Part shown: positions 42,782-54,939 of the stretch, piece by piece
How the letters are laid out: each line of letters begins with the position of its first letter
Position numbering within the stretch: position 1 is the first letter of the stretch
Assembly: GCA_019915135.1 (NCBI GenBank)
Contig: JAHLMK010000019.1
Location: forward strand, 558,001-622,000
Direction of reading: 5' to 3'
Source: Strobilurus pachycystidiatus
Taxonomy: Eukaryota > Basidiomycota > Agaricomycetes > Agaricales > Physalacriaceae
DNA: 64,000 nt
Program-made: the position numbers and the translations under genes
Notes under the pieces: generated by a model
Databases searched by the model: none
What the model saw: the letters and a program-made list of their open reading frames with translations, nothing else
Told to the model about the DNA's origin: nothing

Positions 42782-44599
42782 ATGGACTGGTCTGAACTTG
42801 ACCTCTTGCTGCCCAAACGTCGTGTAGTAGAGCTTGTCCGGGGACTACTAGAGAATACGGTAAGGCCATGGAAGGCCATCGCGACTGTTCCAGAGAATCT
42901 GGCGCCGCTCGTGACGGACATACTTCAAGAGGTGTGTGGTAGACTCCTTCCACTACGTAACTTGGTCTAATTTGCGTTAGGAGCTGGATTCCTTGTCCGT
43001 GAACAATGAGTACCGGTCGACATGTCTACGGTGTTTAACCAGCCTGGGACGACACTATGACATCGTACCGACTACTTTTGTCCGTCACGACGTTCAGTTA
43101 TGCGCTGTGAACCCCGTCTGGGGAGGTGGATACGCGGTACGGCCTGAAGCCACATCATGTCTTATGGGGTGCTGTCAGCTTCTGACTCTCTCTGAAGGAC
43201 ATTTATATCGGCACTACAGCACAAATGTACGTATGCTTGAAGGTCTTGCGGATGTTCATCACTGGCAGAGCCAGAGAGAATCTATTGAAGGTACGTGTCG
43301 TCAGTATCTCCGTCCTTGACATACGTGATTCTGATACGTCACCCAGGAATGCTATCGTGAGGCATTAGTCTGGAAGCAGTTACGCCATCCAAATATCCTC
43401 CCCTTCCTTGGCGTCAATACCGAACTGTTTACCCCGCGTTTCTGTCTCGTCTCACCGTGGATGGCCAACGGTAACATCATCAACTTCTTGGAAAGCAACC
43501 CCAATCATGACCGTCTCCGAGCTGTTGGTGCCTTTCCCGTCATTTCTTGAACCCCATTGACCATCTCATCTCAGGTGATTGAAATCGCTCAAGGAATCGA
43601 ATATCTACACAGCCAAGATCCGCAAATAGTACATGCTGACTTACGTGGGGTGTGTCCGTCGGCGATACCATCAACTGTGTGTACTGATGGGCCGCGCTAG
43701 GCAAATATCCTTGTGACAGATGAACACCGTTGTGTGCTGGCTGACTTTGGACTCAGCCGCGTGATAGAGACGCAGGCGCCGGCAAGCTCGTCGATGACAC
43801 TGCAAGGATCTCTACGTTGGCTTCCTCCGGAGATGATGGATACTATGCGGTTATTTGATACCGCCCACTTTCCTGCGCGAGATATCTATTCGTTTGGATG
43901 TACCATCATTGAGGTCGTGCTCTTCTCAGCATGTCCCCAGATTTTGAGGCACTGACGAACCATCCAGGTTTACACGGGCGAGCCGCCTTTCTCGCATATT
44001 CAATCCGAAGTGGCTTTGATTCACGAAGTCCTGACGATGAAGGCCATGCCTCCTCGCCCTCCCAAAGAAAAGTTCCCGTCTGATGCCCTCTGGGATCTAG
44101 TCTTGTGTTGCTTTCGTCGAGCCTCTGTTGACCGTCCCAGTGCGTCGACGCTGTTGGAGCTCCTAAAGCCTATGGCCGGAGTTGCTGCGGAACATCCATT
44201 CGCATTTGGATCTCCATGCTCTTGTCAACAGATTACGAACATAACCAAGGATGCAGTGAGTTGTAGTATTCAACTTGAAACAAATAACCTTAGATTATAG
44301 CAGAACTACAAGACTGATGAGATCCACGATTCATTGTATCTTCCGAGGCGGCAACCTGATGACACGTATTGCTGTCCACAGTCTACCATTGACGGTCAGT
44401 TCACAACATGATGATTGAGTCTTGTATGAAGATATCCCCTCACATAGATGAGTGGGCACGCAACGTCGAAGACGTCTTGAATGAACTCGAGACCAATGCA
44501 GATGAGGTCGAGTATTACACCGCTGCACGGTTCATATGTGGAATCGATGTCGCTCAGTCAAACAAGAAGGTTCACCGGCTGTCTGATGAGTTTGAATAG
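42782..44599 (+). CDS. Tyrosine-kinase-like (TKL) protein kinase, spliced
   Basis: About ten exons, starting MDWSELDLLLP. The kinase domain begins with a glycine loop (VWGGGYADIYIG across an intron at about 43134-43193) and the ATP-binding lysine in VCLKVL. It continues with the helix-C region, LRHPNILPFLG and the hinge VSPWMANG. The catalytic loop reads HADLRGANILV, followed by DFGLSR, the activation segment ending LPPEMMD, and DIYSFGCTIIEV. The loop has Ala where many kinases have Arg; agaricomycete TKL kinases often have Gly there. A C-terminal Glu-rich helical tail ends at 44599. All catalytic Lys/Asp residues are present, so it is probably active. Substrate unknown; cytoplasmic by lack of helices. 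Confidence 0.82.
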
Positions 44600-45101
44600 G
44601 GACTTTACCTAGTATACTCATTCGAACAATGCATTATGCGCTATACAGTGTTATGCATCACAAGCGTTGGGCGGCAATTTCGGTCCGCCTTGACTTGTTT
44701 TCCGCCACCACTTCAGAGTGTACGTCGCCCAGTAATTCATTGACCTAGCGCAACAAACTTCCGAAAGACACGGGGACTCAGGCTTTTGCTCTTTGGCGTT
44801 GCAATCTGCACGTCAACCGGACGATTAGCGAACTCCATCGCTCCCCATGGTGTGTTTGCTCCACGCACAACATGACTTCTAGTAAGTACATTGTGCCCAA
44901 GAGTCTCTCCGTGGACCGTGGTCTAGTACCCCTACGAGAACAGTGTCGAAATCAATATGCAGCTCTTGCAAAGAACCAATTGATCAACAATAGACTTCAA
45001 ACGATGCCGAGGTAGGAGTAACATGACTATGGGAACGTATTCACACCGCCAGGCTGCGTTGCGCCCAATCTCCGAGCTCATCGTCCCACCATCCACCATC
45101 G

Positions 45102-47364
45102 ATGTCCCTGCAGCGCATTGGCAAAGAGACCATCTCGCATGCCCCGTTGACGTTCGAGTCGACTTTCGAGCTCTCTGTTCCAGCTGGTCTTTGGGACTCC
45201 GCGATCAGCTCTGGGGAATGCGGCCTTGGGTGGAGGTTCGCGGTAATTCCTCGCAAACCGAGAGCACCGGGTCCGTATTCTGAGGCTGAAACGCCTTGGA
45301 CGTCGAATAAGAGGGGCAAGAAGTCAGTTCCTGTGAAAACTGGGGGCAAGAAACGCACTCCGAGTTCTGTGGTGAGATTCTCGTCACTACTATTAGAGAT
45401 CGCGCTCACGCTGGATAACAGGCGGAGCCTCAGACCGCAAATGATACCTCTGAGCGCCAGATCATCTTGGAGGTTCAGCTCCGCCTTGATCCATGGGTGA
45501 TTGCGCTTACCGGACAGCTCACGATCCATGAGATTTCTGGCCATGTTTCGTCCGCGTCTGGTTCGACTCGATATTTCACCAAAGGCGACACCTCCTTGTC
45601 TCGAGTCATTCCTTTGGGCACCGTGACCATGCTTTGCGACGAGGCTGACCCTAAGTTCACGCTAAAACTCGATGTCGAGACGGAACAGCGCAGAGAGATG
45701 ACGCCCTCAAAGGTAGAGAGTCGCGCTGCGCAGGCTCTCACTGACACCATGCGCTCCGGTCACCTATTCGATACTAAGTTCTATCTCTACTCGAGGAAAT
45801 GTGGCACTAACGGTGCGAGGGAGCCCAAGGAGTTGTACGTCAGCTCGGCGATTCTTCACCAGTTCAGCGATGATTTGGACGACCTTTGTGAGTTCGTTTC
45901 TTTTGTCTGTTGGTGTCATTGTGCGCTCATTGTACGAGCAACACCGTGACAGTCAAAGCCGAGGGGTTCAAGGACTCAGAAGTGACGGCAATCGATCTGT
46001 ACAAACTCAAGGACGACGACTTGCAGACTGAACACTACGCCTACGCTGAAGACAGTGATCTCGAGGATTGGGAGTGAGTGTTGTTGTATACATCTAAAAT
46101 AATGAACGACATCAAACGACGTTCACGTCCGTACAGGGAACCTGTCGACGTCTGGCTACCTGAATCTACAATGAAACCATCAAACGTAGTGGCATCACCC
46201 AAGTCTCTGGCCGGGCCCGAAGATCCTGGTCCTGGATCAAGCGCCATTCCACCAGCAGACACGGATTTCTTAAGTTACGCTATTGCACATTCGAGCAACA
46301 GCATTGCCCTTGGTTACACTGGCAATTTAGAGGACGGGGATGTCGACGAGGGCCCATCTTTGTCGAGCGACGAAGACAATGCGGGGGAGTCAAAACACGA
46401 TGAGATCCTAGGCGTGATTATGTGAGATCATTCCTCCCTTTTCGTCCTTCATAAGGAGCTGAAGGTCCTGCCTCAGAAACGCTCAAGGCTCGATTGAAGA
46501 AAATTTCCTTAGGATGGGACGTGTCATCATTCTCAAAGACACTGCATTCAGAACGTAAGCAATGGCCATCTCCATGCCCAATCCTCAGACAGTGCTTCGC
46601 TGACTTACTATGCTCTAGATGGGAATCTCTCATGCATTACATCTATTTCAGCGAAGTCAACTTTTGCGAACTGAAATCAGCGAAAGTGACAAGTCCTGTT
46701 ACCGCGTCGAGTCCTCTGCTCCCCTCGAAGGCTCCATCTCCCTTTGACACGCCTCCGATAACACGTCAACAGTGGAAGAATCAACGTCTGCCCTCTGAAT
46801 CAGAGTCTGATGACCAATGGGAGGATCCACGTCGGGTACCGCATGTACAGTGGGAGGTTCCGATTCCACGGATGCCACTGCCTGCGCCCATTTCGCCATT
46901 TCGGCCACCCTCGCCTGATTACAAGATACCATCCACTCCACTATGCAAGATAACATGCTCTCCAAAGTCTACGTATCGTCTCGCCGATAAGGTAAACTGC
47001 TCAGTGAGACGAAGACCGCCCTACTGATTGTCTCGTTAGTATGGGATGGACGGCCTCAAAACCATCGCTCTAGCCAATCTGAAAAGTCAGCTCACCATTC
47101 ATAACATCGTGCACGAAGTCTTCTCCAGGTTCACGTCTTGGTGAGCATCCTTTCTGGCAAATTGAACAAACATCGCCGGTCCTCAACGACGCTCCAAGGT
47201 ATCCCGAGGTCTTGTCCATCGAAGTCGACTTTGTGTTGCGGAACTACGACAACCGGATCGTCCAGAAGGGCATCTCGAAGATGATTGCCGAGCTAGCGGA
47301 GGGGACGTGTCGATACAGAACAGAGGCGCTCCAGAGGATCATGACAGGGAGAGGACGTCAATAA
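45102..47364 (+). CDS. MATH-like / BTB-POZ domain protein, spliced
   Basis: The N-terminal region (from ATG 45102, LTFESTFELSVP ... WRFAVIPRK) resembles a MATH-type beta domain that continues after an intron at about 45375-45421 (VQLRLDPWVIALTG). A BTB domain follows: LFDTKFYLYSRK, ELYVSSAILHQFSDDL, a long acidic insert (DSDLEDW, then Ser/Pro/Asp-rich), WESLMHYIYFSEVNF, a Pro-rich insert, and the helical end CSPKSTYRLADK, YGMDGLKTIALANL, VLRNYDNR. BTB proteins of this layout usually act as adaptors for cullin-3 ubiquitin ligase or in protein assembly; agaricomycetes have many. Exon ends in the second half are approximate. The start could lie further upstream (a short exon near 44872). Confidence 0.75.
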
Positions 47365-47523
47365 AAGTTCGTACGAGAATTTACCATCGGTTTATAACAC
47401 ATTTGCGTCGCGCTTCTTGTCGAAATTGTATATCCATTGGTACATGCCGCTCTACCCAAGCTTCGCTGTACGCATCTGTTTGAGTCCTGCGCAATTCGAG
47501 CGAAGAGACTGATTTCATGATCC

Positions 47524-47575
47524 TTCTTCCTTCCTCCGTCTTCCGTCTTCCGTCTTCCGTCCTCCGTCGGGAGGA
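47524..47575. repeat. Short TTCCGTC-type microsatellite
   Basis: Seven-base units (cttccgt) repeat about five times with variants, between the BTB and RGG-protein genes. Confidence 0.55.
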
Positions 47576-47854
47576 ATCCCGAGCGACTCGGCAACAATGA
47601 GGCCTCCGAGTCCGCCAGTAGAACTTGCCGGCGTGATGGTGCAACACATAGGTGGCGATTCAGAAAGGTAATCGCCGAAAGCAACGGCGTCATATACGCG
47701 CACAAGTCGTTTGAGAAGGCGTCCTCATGACATGTTCGTTCTTGTACACGCTATGATCGCCAATCTGAGGTCGGAGACGGTCTGGAAGAAGAATGAGGAT
47801 TGTTGTATCCGAAAGTGATGCACCCGTACCTTCCATCTGAACAACAGCCCGCAC

Positions 47855-48799
47855 TCAAGTGAGCAAGTCATCCAAGAAATCCTGCATTTCGTCCTTTGGA
47901 TCGCGCGCCTTGGCGTCAGTCGGGAGGGCAGGAGCGGCGACATAGGACGCCTCCTGCTTGCGTTCCCTCGCCGTCGGCGCAATGGGCTTCTTCCTCAGCT
48001 TTTCCGATTTCGCTCTGAAGCGCGTGGTCAACTCTGTCGTTGGCTGTTAGCATGTAGGCAACCAGCTGGCGGAATTGTGGGGAGGGGCACCTCTATTAGC
48101 GTCGGCGACGGCCTTTTCACGCGTCATTTCGTCGAGCTCGTCGTCCCAGTCAATCTCTTCGACCTTGGATTTGCCCTTGTTGGGGTCGCCGATGCCGCGC
48201 GAGGATATATGGTCCAATGTGTGGTCCACGTCGTCGTCGTCATCGTCCTCTCGGCCTTTTAGCTTTGGATCGGAGAGTTTCTGTCGTTCGAGGAAGGAAG
48301 ACAGGTCCACTTCTGGGGGGACGATGGGCTGGCCTACGGGATCTTGTCAGTACAACGGCGGCGGCGGGTGCGGCGAAAGAGACGCACCATTCTCGTCGAG
48401 TTCGGGCTGCTCCTCCTTGTATCGATCCTCGTTCGTGCCCAGCCGTCTCCGGGAATACCTCATCGCCCTCTCCTTTGCCTGCTCCTCGTCTTCCTCGTCG
48501 CCCTCCCTAGGCGGACGCTTGTCGCCATCCAGTAACAGCCGTTCGTGAAACTCTGCCGGTCGACCAAAGCCACGCCCACGCCCGCGCGCACGAAGGTATT
48601 TTCCGAGGCCGCCACGAGACTTTCCGCGACCGCGCCCTCGGGATGCTGTTTCTGGAGGCCCGCTGTCGGTGTCTGCGAGGCTTATGGGTGTGCCTCTGCC
48701 CCGACCACGGCCTCTGCCTCTTCCACGGCCGCGTGGTGTCGATGATGAGGCGGCGGGAGACGCGTCGTTCGAAGCGGAAGCAGCGCCACTATCCGCCAT
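47855..48799 (-). CDS. RGG/RG-repeat conserved protein, spliced
   Basis: Three exons: 48799-48388, then about 48333-48091, then about 48036-47855, joined by introns with GTGCGT and GTGCCC donors. The protein begins MADSGAASAS and has a run of Arg-Gly pairs at residues 24-36, more RG clusters to residue 75, then a conserved-looking charged helical stretch (FHERLLLDGDKRPP, AMRYSRRRLGTNED). Further on are acidic DDDDDD and WDDELDEMTREKAVADANREL, ending in an acidic LDDLLT tail. RGG repeats point to RNA binding and arginine methylation. The tail motifs look conserved but I do not recognise the family. Probably nuclear or nucleolar. Confidence 0.75.
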
Positions 48800-49977
48800 G
48801 ATCGTTCAGGAAAGAGAAGAGTTGCACAGCCACACAAGTGGCCGCCACAGAAATACTGATGATATTTTGCTTCTGGACTTTCCGCCCTTAATTTTATTGT
48901 CAGGTTCTCATGTTAGTCGACATGAAATGATATATGATTATTGGGTAATATCCGGCCCACTCAGTATCAATGGCAGTAATATAGAGAAGGAAACGACGAG
49001 ACGAACCGCACTCGTGACGAAGTACATAGTCGAAGAGTATACAGCCTAGTTCCGAAGGGACTTGTACGAGCGGGAGATGACCGGGGCACTAGTGTCCTAG
49101 CAATCGAAGAAGCAATGAACTCACCTATAGGATTGCTACGAGGATACCGGCCAACGAAGGAAAGGCATTGAAGGATGTTGGAATGAACTGACTGAATGCT
49201 CCACTCCATAGACCATATCCCACCCTGGCACAATTGTGGCCTGCCATCGTTGTAGAAGTTTTGCCACTCTGGCTCGTCGGAAAAGAGACACAAAGGCGAA
49301 AATGATCATGATGCCTATTCGTAAAAGACGACATTTCGCCGATTTGTCGGGTGTGAACGCGGAAAGAAAGGTGATGCGGATCCTGCAAGGACAGCACTGG
49401 GGCTTGTTGATCTGAAGGGCACGAAGAAGGGGAAAGTTATGAGGATCCTGGAAAGACGAAGCTTGCAGAGCATATTATCGGGAGGGATAGATGCAGTGGT
49501 CTCTTTAGCAATCCCGGTATGTATTGTGGCAGTTTCTGAATTCAAAGACGCGACAATATCAGTCCACCCCAATTGCTCGAGAGTCACCCGCGAGAGAAAC
49601 GAGCCATGGATGCGCTATGAGATGTCGCATCATGAAGAAGATCGACTGCCAAGTTCTGCTCAAAGGACGACGCGGATTCGGTAGGCTGTTGTCAGACGTG
49701 GACCAAGGTTTTCTTCCCCGAGACGTTTGAGGGGCATATGATAATTCTGGCCTGCGAAAGCATCCCTTCCAAATGAGCTCGAGTGGTTTTCTTGTGGAGG
49801 TAGCATTCTTGATGTTATCTTTTGGCGCAATTTCTAGGTACGCATCCTCGTCGCAGCGGGCGGATTAGTCTCTGAGCGTCGAGCATGAAGAGGGTAAGAG
49901 ACAGAGAGCTGCAAGCGCACATGACGTCGTTGTCGGTCCTTGTTTGGTCGCGTCCGCCTTTCCCTTCGACGTCCATC
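48800..49977. other. No supported gene
   Basis: A minus-strand stretch near 49240-49130 (YGLWSGAFSQFIPTSFN) looks faintly like a membrane-protein exon and ends at a GTGAG donor, but no partner exons could be found. Confidence 0.35.
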
Positions 49978-50506
49978 ATGGTCAGCAGCCTTGTTCTTCT
50001 TCGTCGCCCATCGCACTCACGATGGCCTCATCCAGTCTTCCGAACTCAGATACACGGCCAATACGCAGCTGGAGCATCGTGCGTCGCCATCCATTCCTTT
50101 TCGGATGCATTTGCTGACTGAGTCCGACAGTGCATGCTCGTTATACTGGAACAGGTGCGTCTCCCTCTAAACCTCTCTGGCATCGATGACTGACATTGCG
50201 CAGGACATGCGGACCTCTCGAAATAGTACGTCTCTTGGCCATGTACACCCGCGAGGCTGCTTTTGACGCTCAAAACCAACAGCGAATGGATAACCCACCA
50301 ACATCGTGATACGCTCTCATCCATCGTCGGACATCCTTCCCTCCTCTCATACGTTGCCCTCGCTGACGGAGAATCCATTGGAAGGGCCAAATTCGAGATG
50401 ACGGAGGTTCGATGCCATCTTGTTCATTTCCATGCTGGGGTTGACCGACATCTCCCAGAAAATGCTTCAACCATGCGGGCCACCGCCGAGGAAAGACGAC
50501 GATTGA
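49978..50506 (+). CDS. SF3B5: Splicing factor 3B subunit 5 (SF3b10), six exons
   Basis: Small U2 snRNP component of the SF3b complex, needed for branch-point recognition. Exons by eye: 49978-49980 (the ATG alone), 50036-50078, 50131-50154, 50204-50225, 50283-50406 and 50459-50506, giving 87 residues; the family is about 86. Family landmarks occur in order: RYTANTQLEH (animal RYTIHSQLEH), ARYTGTGHADLSKYEW (KYIGTGHADTTKWEW), THQHRDTLSS, a GH...LLSYVALADGES segment, and the C-terminus MLQPCGPP. No single ORF shows it because five introns of 49-57 bases split 264 coding bases. A start codon isolated in its own exon is unusual; an upstream ATG in another arrangement is possible but less family-like. 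Confidence 0.9.
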
Positions 50507-51720
50507 GAGATAGTGCGTTTTCCCGTGATTTTGCATGAGATAATCACTAATGCAAGCGCAGGACTTCATCATTGCTTACCTACCAACTTGTCTGTCGTCG
50601 CTAGCTCGAATGGATCATCATTTTCCGATAGCGCGATCTGGTCCATGCTCCGCACAAACTACGCCGACAACTGTAGCATAACCTGGCATGGTCGCTCTCC
50701 ATTCCCGTGCTCCATGGCCGCCTGAACGGCCAGCAACCCACCATTTTTGCTGCCCATGCTACGTGCGTTACTCTCGCGCCGACGTTGTCTGCTTTCCCTG
50801 CAAGATCTCGTCCCTCATACCCGGACCAAACCTTACGTTCTTCAGCCTGCATGGCTACACAACCGGGCGAAAATGGTCTCCCTGGCCCTGCCAGAGGCGA
50901 CTGACGAACCTATGTAATTTCATGGGCAATTCGTGGTGCTTTGAACGCCAGTGACGGCACTCATGATGCATGTGGCACTCGGAGAGATGGAACACTCAGC
51001 GGATGATTTGGTGTCGTAAGTCAAACTATGATATCCAAACGCCACGATGTTATCTCATTTACACGCCTGGTCAGAGCGTGCCCGAAGCGTGGACAGAGTA
51101 AGAAGGATGGCTCCACTTTGACAATGCCATAGGGTGGAACTCAAACGCACAAGACCTAACCTTTCTGGTAGTGATACTCAGCAAAGGAAACGCGGATTGA
51201 TGATGGAAGCTGTCCTGTGGTCGTGCAATGGACAGATTTCGCCACTTCTGTATCTTCCTACTTGCGGCCCTGTAACACGCTTTAATCAAGACAAACGGAT
51301 CACCGAAACTGCGGTTGGGACCTTATTCAGGTCTTAAGCTCGTCGGCGTTCATGCATCATTTCCATTAGAGTCTTGCCTTTCTACTCACTGTACTCAGTC
51401 ACCAATTTCTCCATAGATGTGTTTGGATGATCGCAACAGTTGGGTCGTGGGCGTGTGTGGGCGTCTCCACAGAGATAGCATCTCCACTGCGTCTCCTATT
51501 TTGCTGTCAATCAATGGGCTAAAACATATCCAGAACTTCCCTGACCTTGACAGCTTGTATGCACACCTTGATGGACTTCACGGGCCGCCTCTGAGATCTG
51601 AGTCCTTGAGGAACAATCCGACGAAAAAATGACAGGTGTGCAATTCGCCGGCCTTTGTCATAAAAGCAAAGGCCTCGATGCCTGGATGATTCGACGGTTC
51701 CTTCCTCCCCCGCCACCGCC
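50507..51720 (+). other. Probable but unresolved spliced gene or remnant
   Basis: Several plus-strand stretches look coding with introns between, for example a helical segment at 50950-51017 (LMMHVALGEMEHSADD) ending at a GTAAG donor. I could not assemble one frame with a start and stop. No domain recognised. Confidence 0.25.
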
Positions 51721-52850
51721 ATGATTCACCACGTCGTGTCGCTCTTCACGCTGTTCCTCTCCTTGTTCATCCTCTCTCAAGGCGTGCAAGCTCGGCTCCC
51801 CGGCGTCCGTCAATCACAGTCGCGCGAAACTAACGCTCAACGCCTCGCCCGTGGTTTGCCACCTTTGACCCCCAAGAGGCTCTTCACGCCTACAAGTTCG
51901 TGTTCCCATCTGGATCTGGATGATAGCTGATATCGACTCTGGCAGATGCTCCTCGTGCGGTAGCATCTCCTGCTGTACCGGGTACGAGGTCAGTCCAATC
52001 CATCCTCCTCCTTTCACAGGTTTTTGACCGACTCTCCTAGTTACACTGGAACACTCTCCATCGTAACCAGCTCTGGAACCGTCGCAGGCTACATGCGCGG
52101 CACAGCCTTCTCTGCAACCACACCTGGCTCTTACAAGTTCACCGCCCCGACAGATTTCGCTACTCCGGTCAACTTGTTCGATAGCGTGTGTATCCTCTTC
52201 GCAGGCCAGAGCGCGACCGAATCTGACCATGTCAATGTCATGTAGAGCTCTGGCGTGGCCTACGATCTTTTCTCTTACGCGAGTGCACTGACCCTCGACT
52301 CGAGCTCTTATGTGTACGTGCAGTTCAAACTTCATCATGCCTTTGAACGTCGACACTCATGAAACCGGTGAAGCACTGCTACACCGGGTACGACAAGCGT
52401 GCTAAGTACGTAGGCCTCTGAATTATGCCTTGTCGAATCATTTTCTCAACGTCTTCCCATTCAGCTGCCCCCGGGTCGACGCAACAAATCGATCCAAGCA
52501 AGGGGCCCGTACAGTACGTTGAGACTGCCATCGTACGTTCCATTTCATCAAGCGGTGGTATCGTCCGCTAAACATTGTCATCGTCCGTGAAGTGGCTCAT
52601 CGATCCTATCACGTCCACCGTCCGTAACCAGTGGGTAAATCCCGACGGCAGCGTCGTCCCGCTCTACGCTGTGCTAGCTACTCGTACTGTCGGTACGCAG
52701 ACGATCACGAACCTTGCCTTCACACCAAACCCGACGGCGTACCGCGCCTACTATTCAACTTTCACGGTCCAGGAGGTGGTGCGTACTTATTTCCAGTACC
52801 CGTGTTCGCGCAGCTCATCTCCTTCTTTCCAGACCCTGCAATGGGTATAG
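51721..52850 (+). CDS. Small secreted protein, agaricomycete-specific type
   Basis: It starts at MIHHVVSLFTLFLSLF, a clear signal peptide with likely cleavage after GVQA. A basic, Arg/Gln-rich propeptide-like stretch follows, then an intron at about 51894-51946. The mature domain begins with YTGTLSIVTSSGTVAGYM and continues in short exons through LTSS-like strands (YDLFSYASALTLDSSSYV) and WVNPDGSVVPLYAVL, ending VQEV-TLQWV before the stop at 52850. The YTGTL opening, W-x-N-x-D-G-S middle and short hydrophobic C-terminus are shared by a large group of uncharacterised secreted proteins of these fungi. Internal splice sites between 52246 and 52580 are only approximate. Confidence 0.68.
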
Positions 52851-53325
52851 AAGGCCTGAGGTGTATCACTTGATCTAGAGCTCGGTGTTTGTTACTCTCT
52901 ACATTATCTTTTGGTACTAGAGTTGGACTAATTCGATAGGTACAGTACTGTAAATCAGACAGGTACAAATTTTCTCTCATTTGTGCGTTGCACCTTATCA
53001 TGTCCCTTAGCTTGAATAATATCGTGTCAAGGAACGATGGATCTTGTATTCTGTCAGTGGTTTGCAGCCGGTCGATGCTATGGTATCTATACAGTGTCTA
53101 TGGATCTAAATTGACAAGTAAATTGTCGCCTGAAGCCATTCTATGTTCTTTTCGTCTCGCCAAGCGGTAACCTCTCACGCAACCTAACCAACTCCGGCGT
53201 CGGCTCAACCCAGACTTGTACCGGACCACCCTTCGCATAGATGTCAGCATTAGCACGGAGAGAAAACTAAAGAGTAAGACCTACGTGAAGTTTTCTCCGT
53301 TCAGTGAATATCGACCGTATTCGCC
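52851..53325. other. Intergenic, no gene seen
   Basis: AT-richer 3' flank of the secreted-protein gene; only short random frames. Confidence 0.5.
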
Positions 53326-53838
53326 TCAATCCAGGCTCGCCTGATAGAGGCGCTGGTGGCCATGCCAGTCTTTGCTTCGGAGATATGTGCGGACGGCATG
53401 GGACATGGAAGCTCTGGGATAGACGACGCGCAAGATTGTACGGGGAGTGACGGCGCCGGGATGCGGAGCGATCCTAAGTACGAGATCATGAACTGGGGAC
53501 GGCGGGCGTCGGCGAAAGAACCTACCGATCGACGGGGATGTGAACGTCTCTGGGACGGGCGGCCGCGTTCTTCCTGGAGAGGGGTTTGAGAGGTGAAAGC
53601 AACCGTGGCGCAACGACTTACAATGGTTTGATGTTTGCTCCAGGCAGCCTGCATTTCACAGAGTATAAGGTCGTCGTCTTCTTCGCTGTGCACGCGAGTC
53701 TGCTTGAAATGTCATAAACACAGACCAAGGAAGGAGAAAAGAACGCACTTCTGCTTCCTGGGCAGGGGCGGTCATAAGTTTGAAGGCAAGCATAGCAGCG
53801 CAGGTCAAGATTATTTCAGGCAAAAAGTCGCCGAACAT
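53326..53838 (-). CDS. Small unknown protein, four exons
   Basis: Spliced reading of about 120 residues from ATG 53838: MFGDFLPEIILTCAAML (hydrophobic N-terminus, one possible membrane segment). A Glu/Asp-rich stretch follows (TRVHSEEDDDLILCEMQ), then NAAARPRDVHIPVDR, and a basic C-terminal part ASMSHAVRTYLRSKDWHGHQ ending at the TGA at 53326. Introns of about 50-60 bases have GTGCGT, GTAAGT and GTAGGT donors; the last uses a CTTAG acceptor, which is the choice that keeps the frame. Not recognised. Confidence 0.45.
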
Positions 53839-54176
53839 GGGGGTGATGAACAGGACCGTCGACGAACATCCGGCTTTATATGGCTCGTGGATGCCATTGT
53901 TGTCCTCTTTTGTTCGACCACTGTTATTCCAAATTATGTATCGTCGGTTTTATTGTGATTGATGTGATGGTCGAAGGTAAAGGTAGTGGTGCGTGGGGTT
54001 AGGGTCTGGTGGCTTTCATTATTATGGCGCGCCGACGCGTGGCGACGGAACATCATTCAACGACGTTCTCTGAGTGTCCGCCCTAGCCTAAAACAAGGCC
54101 GCTATAGTCGATGTATGGACTCCACACTCAACATGCGATTGCCTAGACTTTTCTATAAGGACCAGTGGCGCCGTAT

Positions 54177-54920
54177 TGAGGCGGGATCCACAGATCCAAA
54201 TCAGGACGTCGGCATCGGCCGAATGCTCTTTGCCTCTTGACTACGACCTCGATACTGCTGTGCTCTGCTTCCGCCTGTCTGCCTCCCCGGGGCTCCTGTT
54301 GCTGGGATATCATCATCAATGGGGAGCAGGTCTTCAATACGCGAAGCTCCTGTGACCCGTAAAGGTTCTGTGGTCGATACGGCCAGCCATCGTCGGTCGG
54401 GACAGCTACTATTGACTGGCATCGTCATCAAGAACCGCACGGTCGTCTCTCCCCGCTTGCTCTCGAGCAAATATCAAGTTCGTTGGCCCTTGTGACACAA
54501 GGTATGTTTTCAGATCTTTACGGTGACGATGTAATTCATCCCCCCGTCTTCTCTCTAGCTTTCAACTGGTTTCCAAAGCCCTCGAAATATCCTTGGTACA
54601 CGCCAATGAAACGCGATCTGTTACTCGTAGATAGTATCGTTTGATTCGACATTTGACATGAGTGTTTCGAGTTTTGAACGTCGCGATCATGGACCATCAG
54701 AAGCAAATCGCCCGTAACGCTGCTTGTCCACTGGCACGGCTCCGACGTGGAACGCTGCCACGGCCATCCTGAAGGCACTGCATGAAGGCAAGGTGCTCAT
54801 CGACACGCCCGGCAGAACCATCCCACGCCAGGCTTCACTTGCACAGACACTGCTAATCGCTTCAGACGAGACGCAATTCGTCGATGTCTGCAGTGATTGT
54901 TTCGTTTGAAGGACCTCTCT
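54177..54920 (+). repeat. Diverged extra copy of the distal part of segment X
   Basis: Resembles 56815-57650 in the same orientation: GAGGCGGGAT, the TTGCCTCTTGACT block, and near 54690 the ATGGACCAtCAGAAGCAA block matching 57552. It lies directly upstream of X copy 2, so the X gene here is bracketed by direct repeats about 2.6 kb apart. Confidence 0.65.
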
Positions 54921-54939
54921 TAGCAATACCTTCCGGTTG

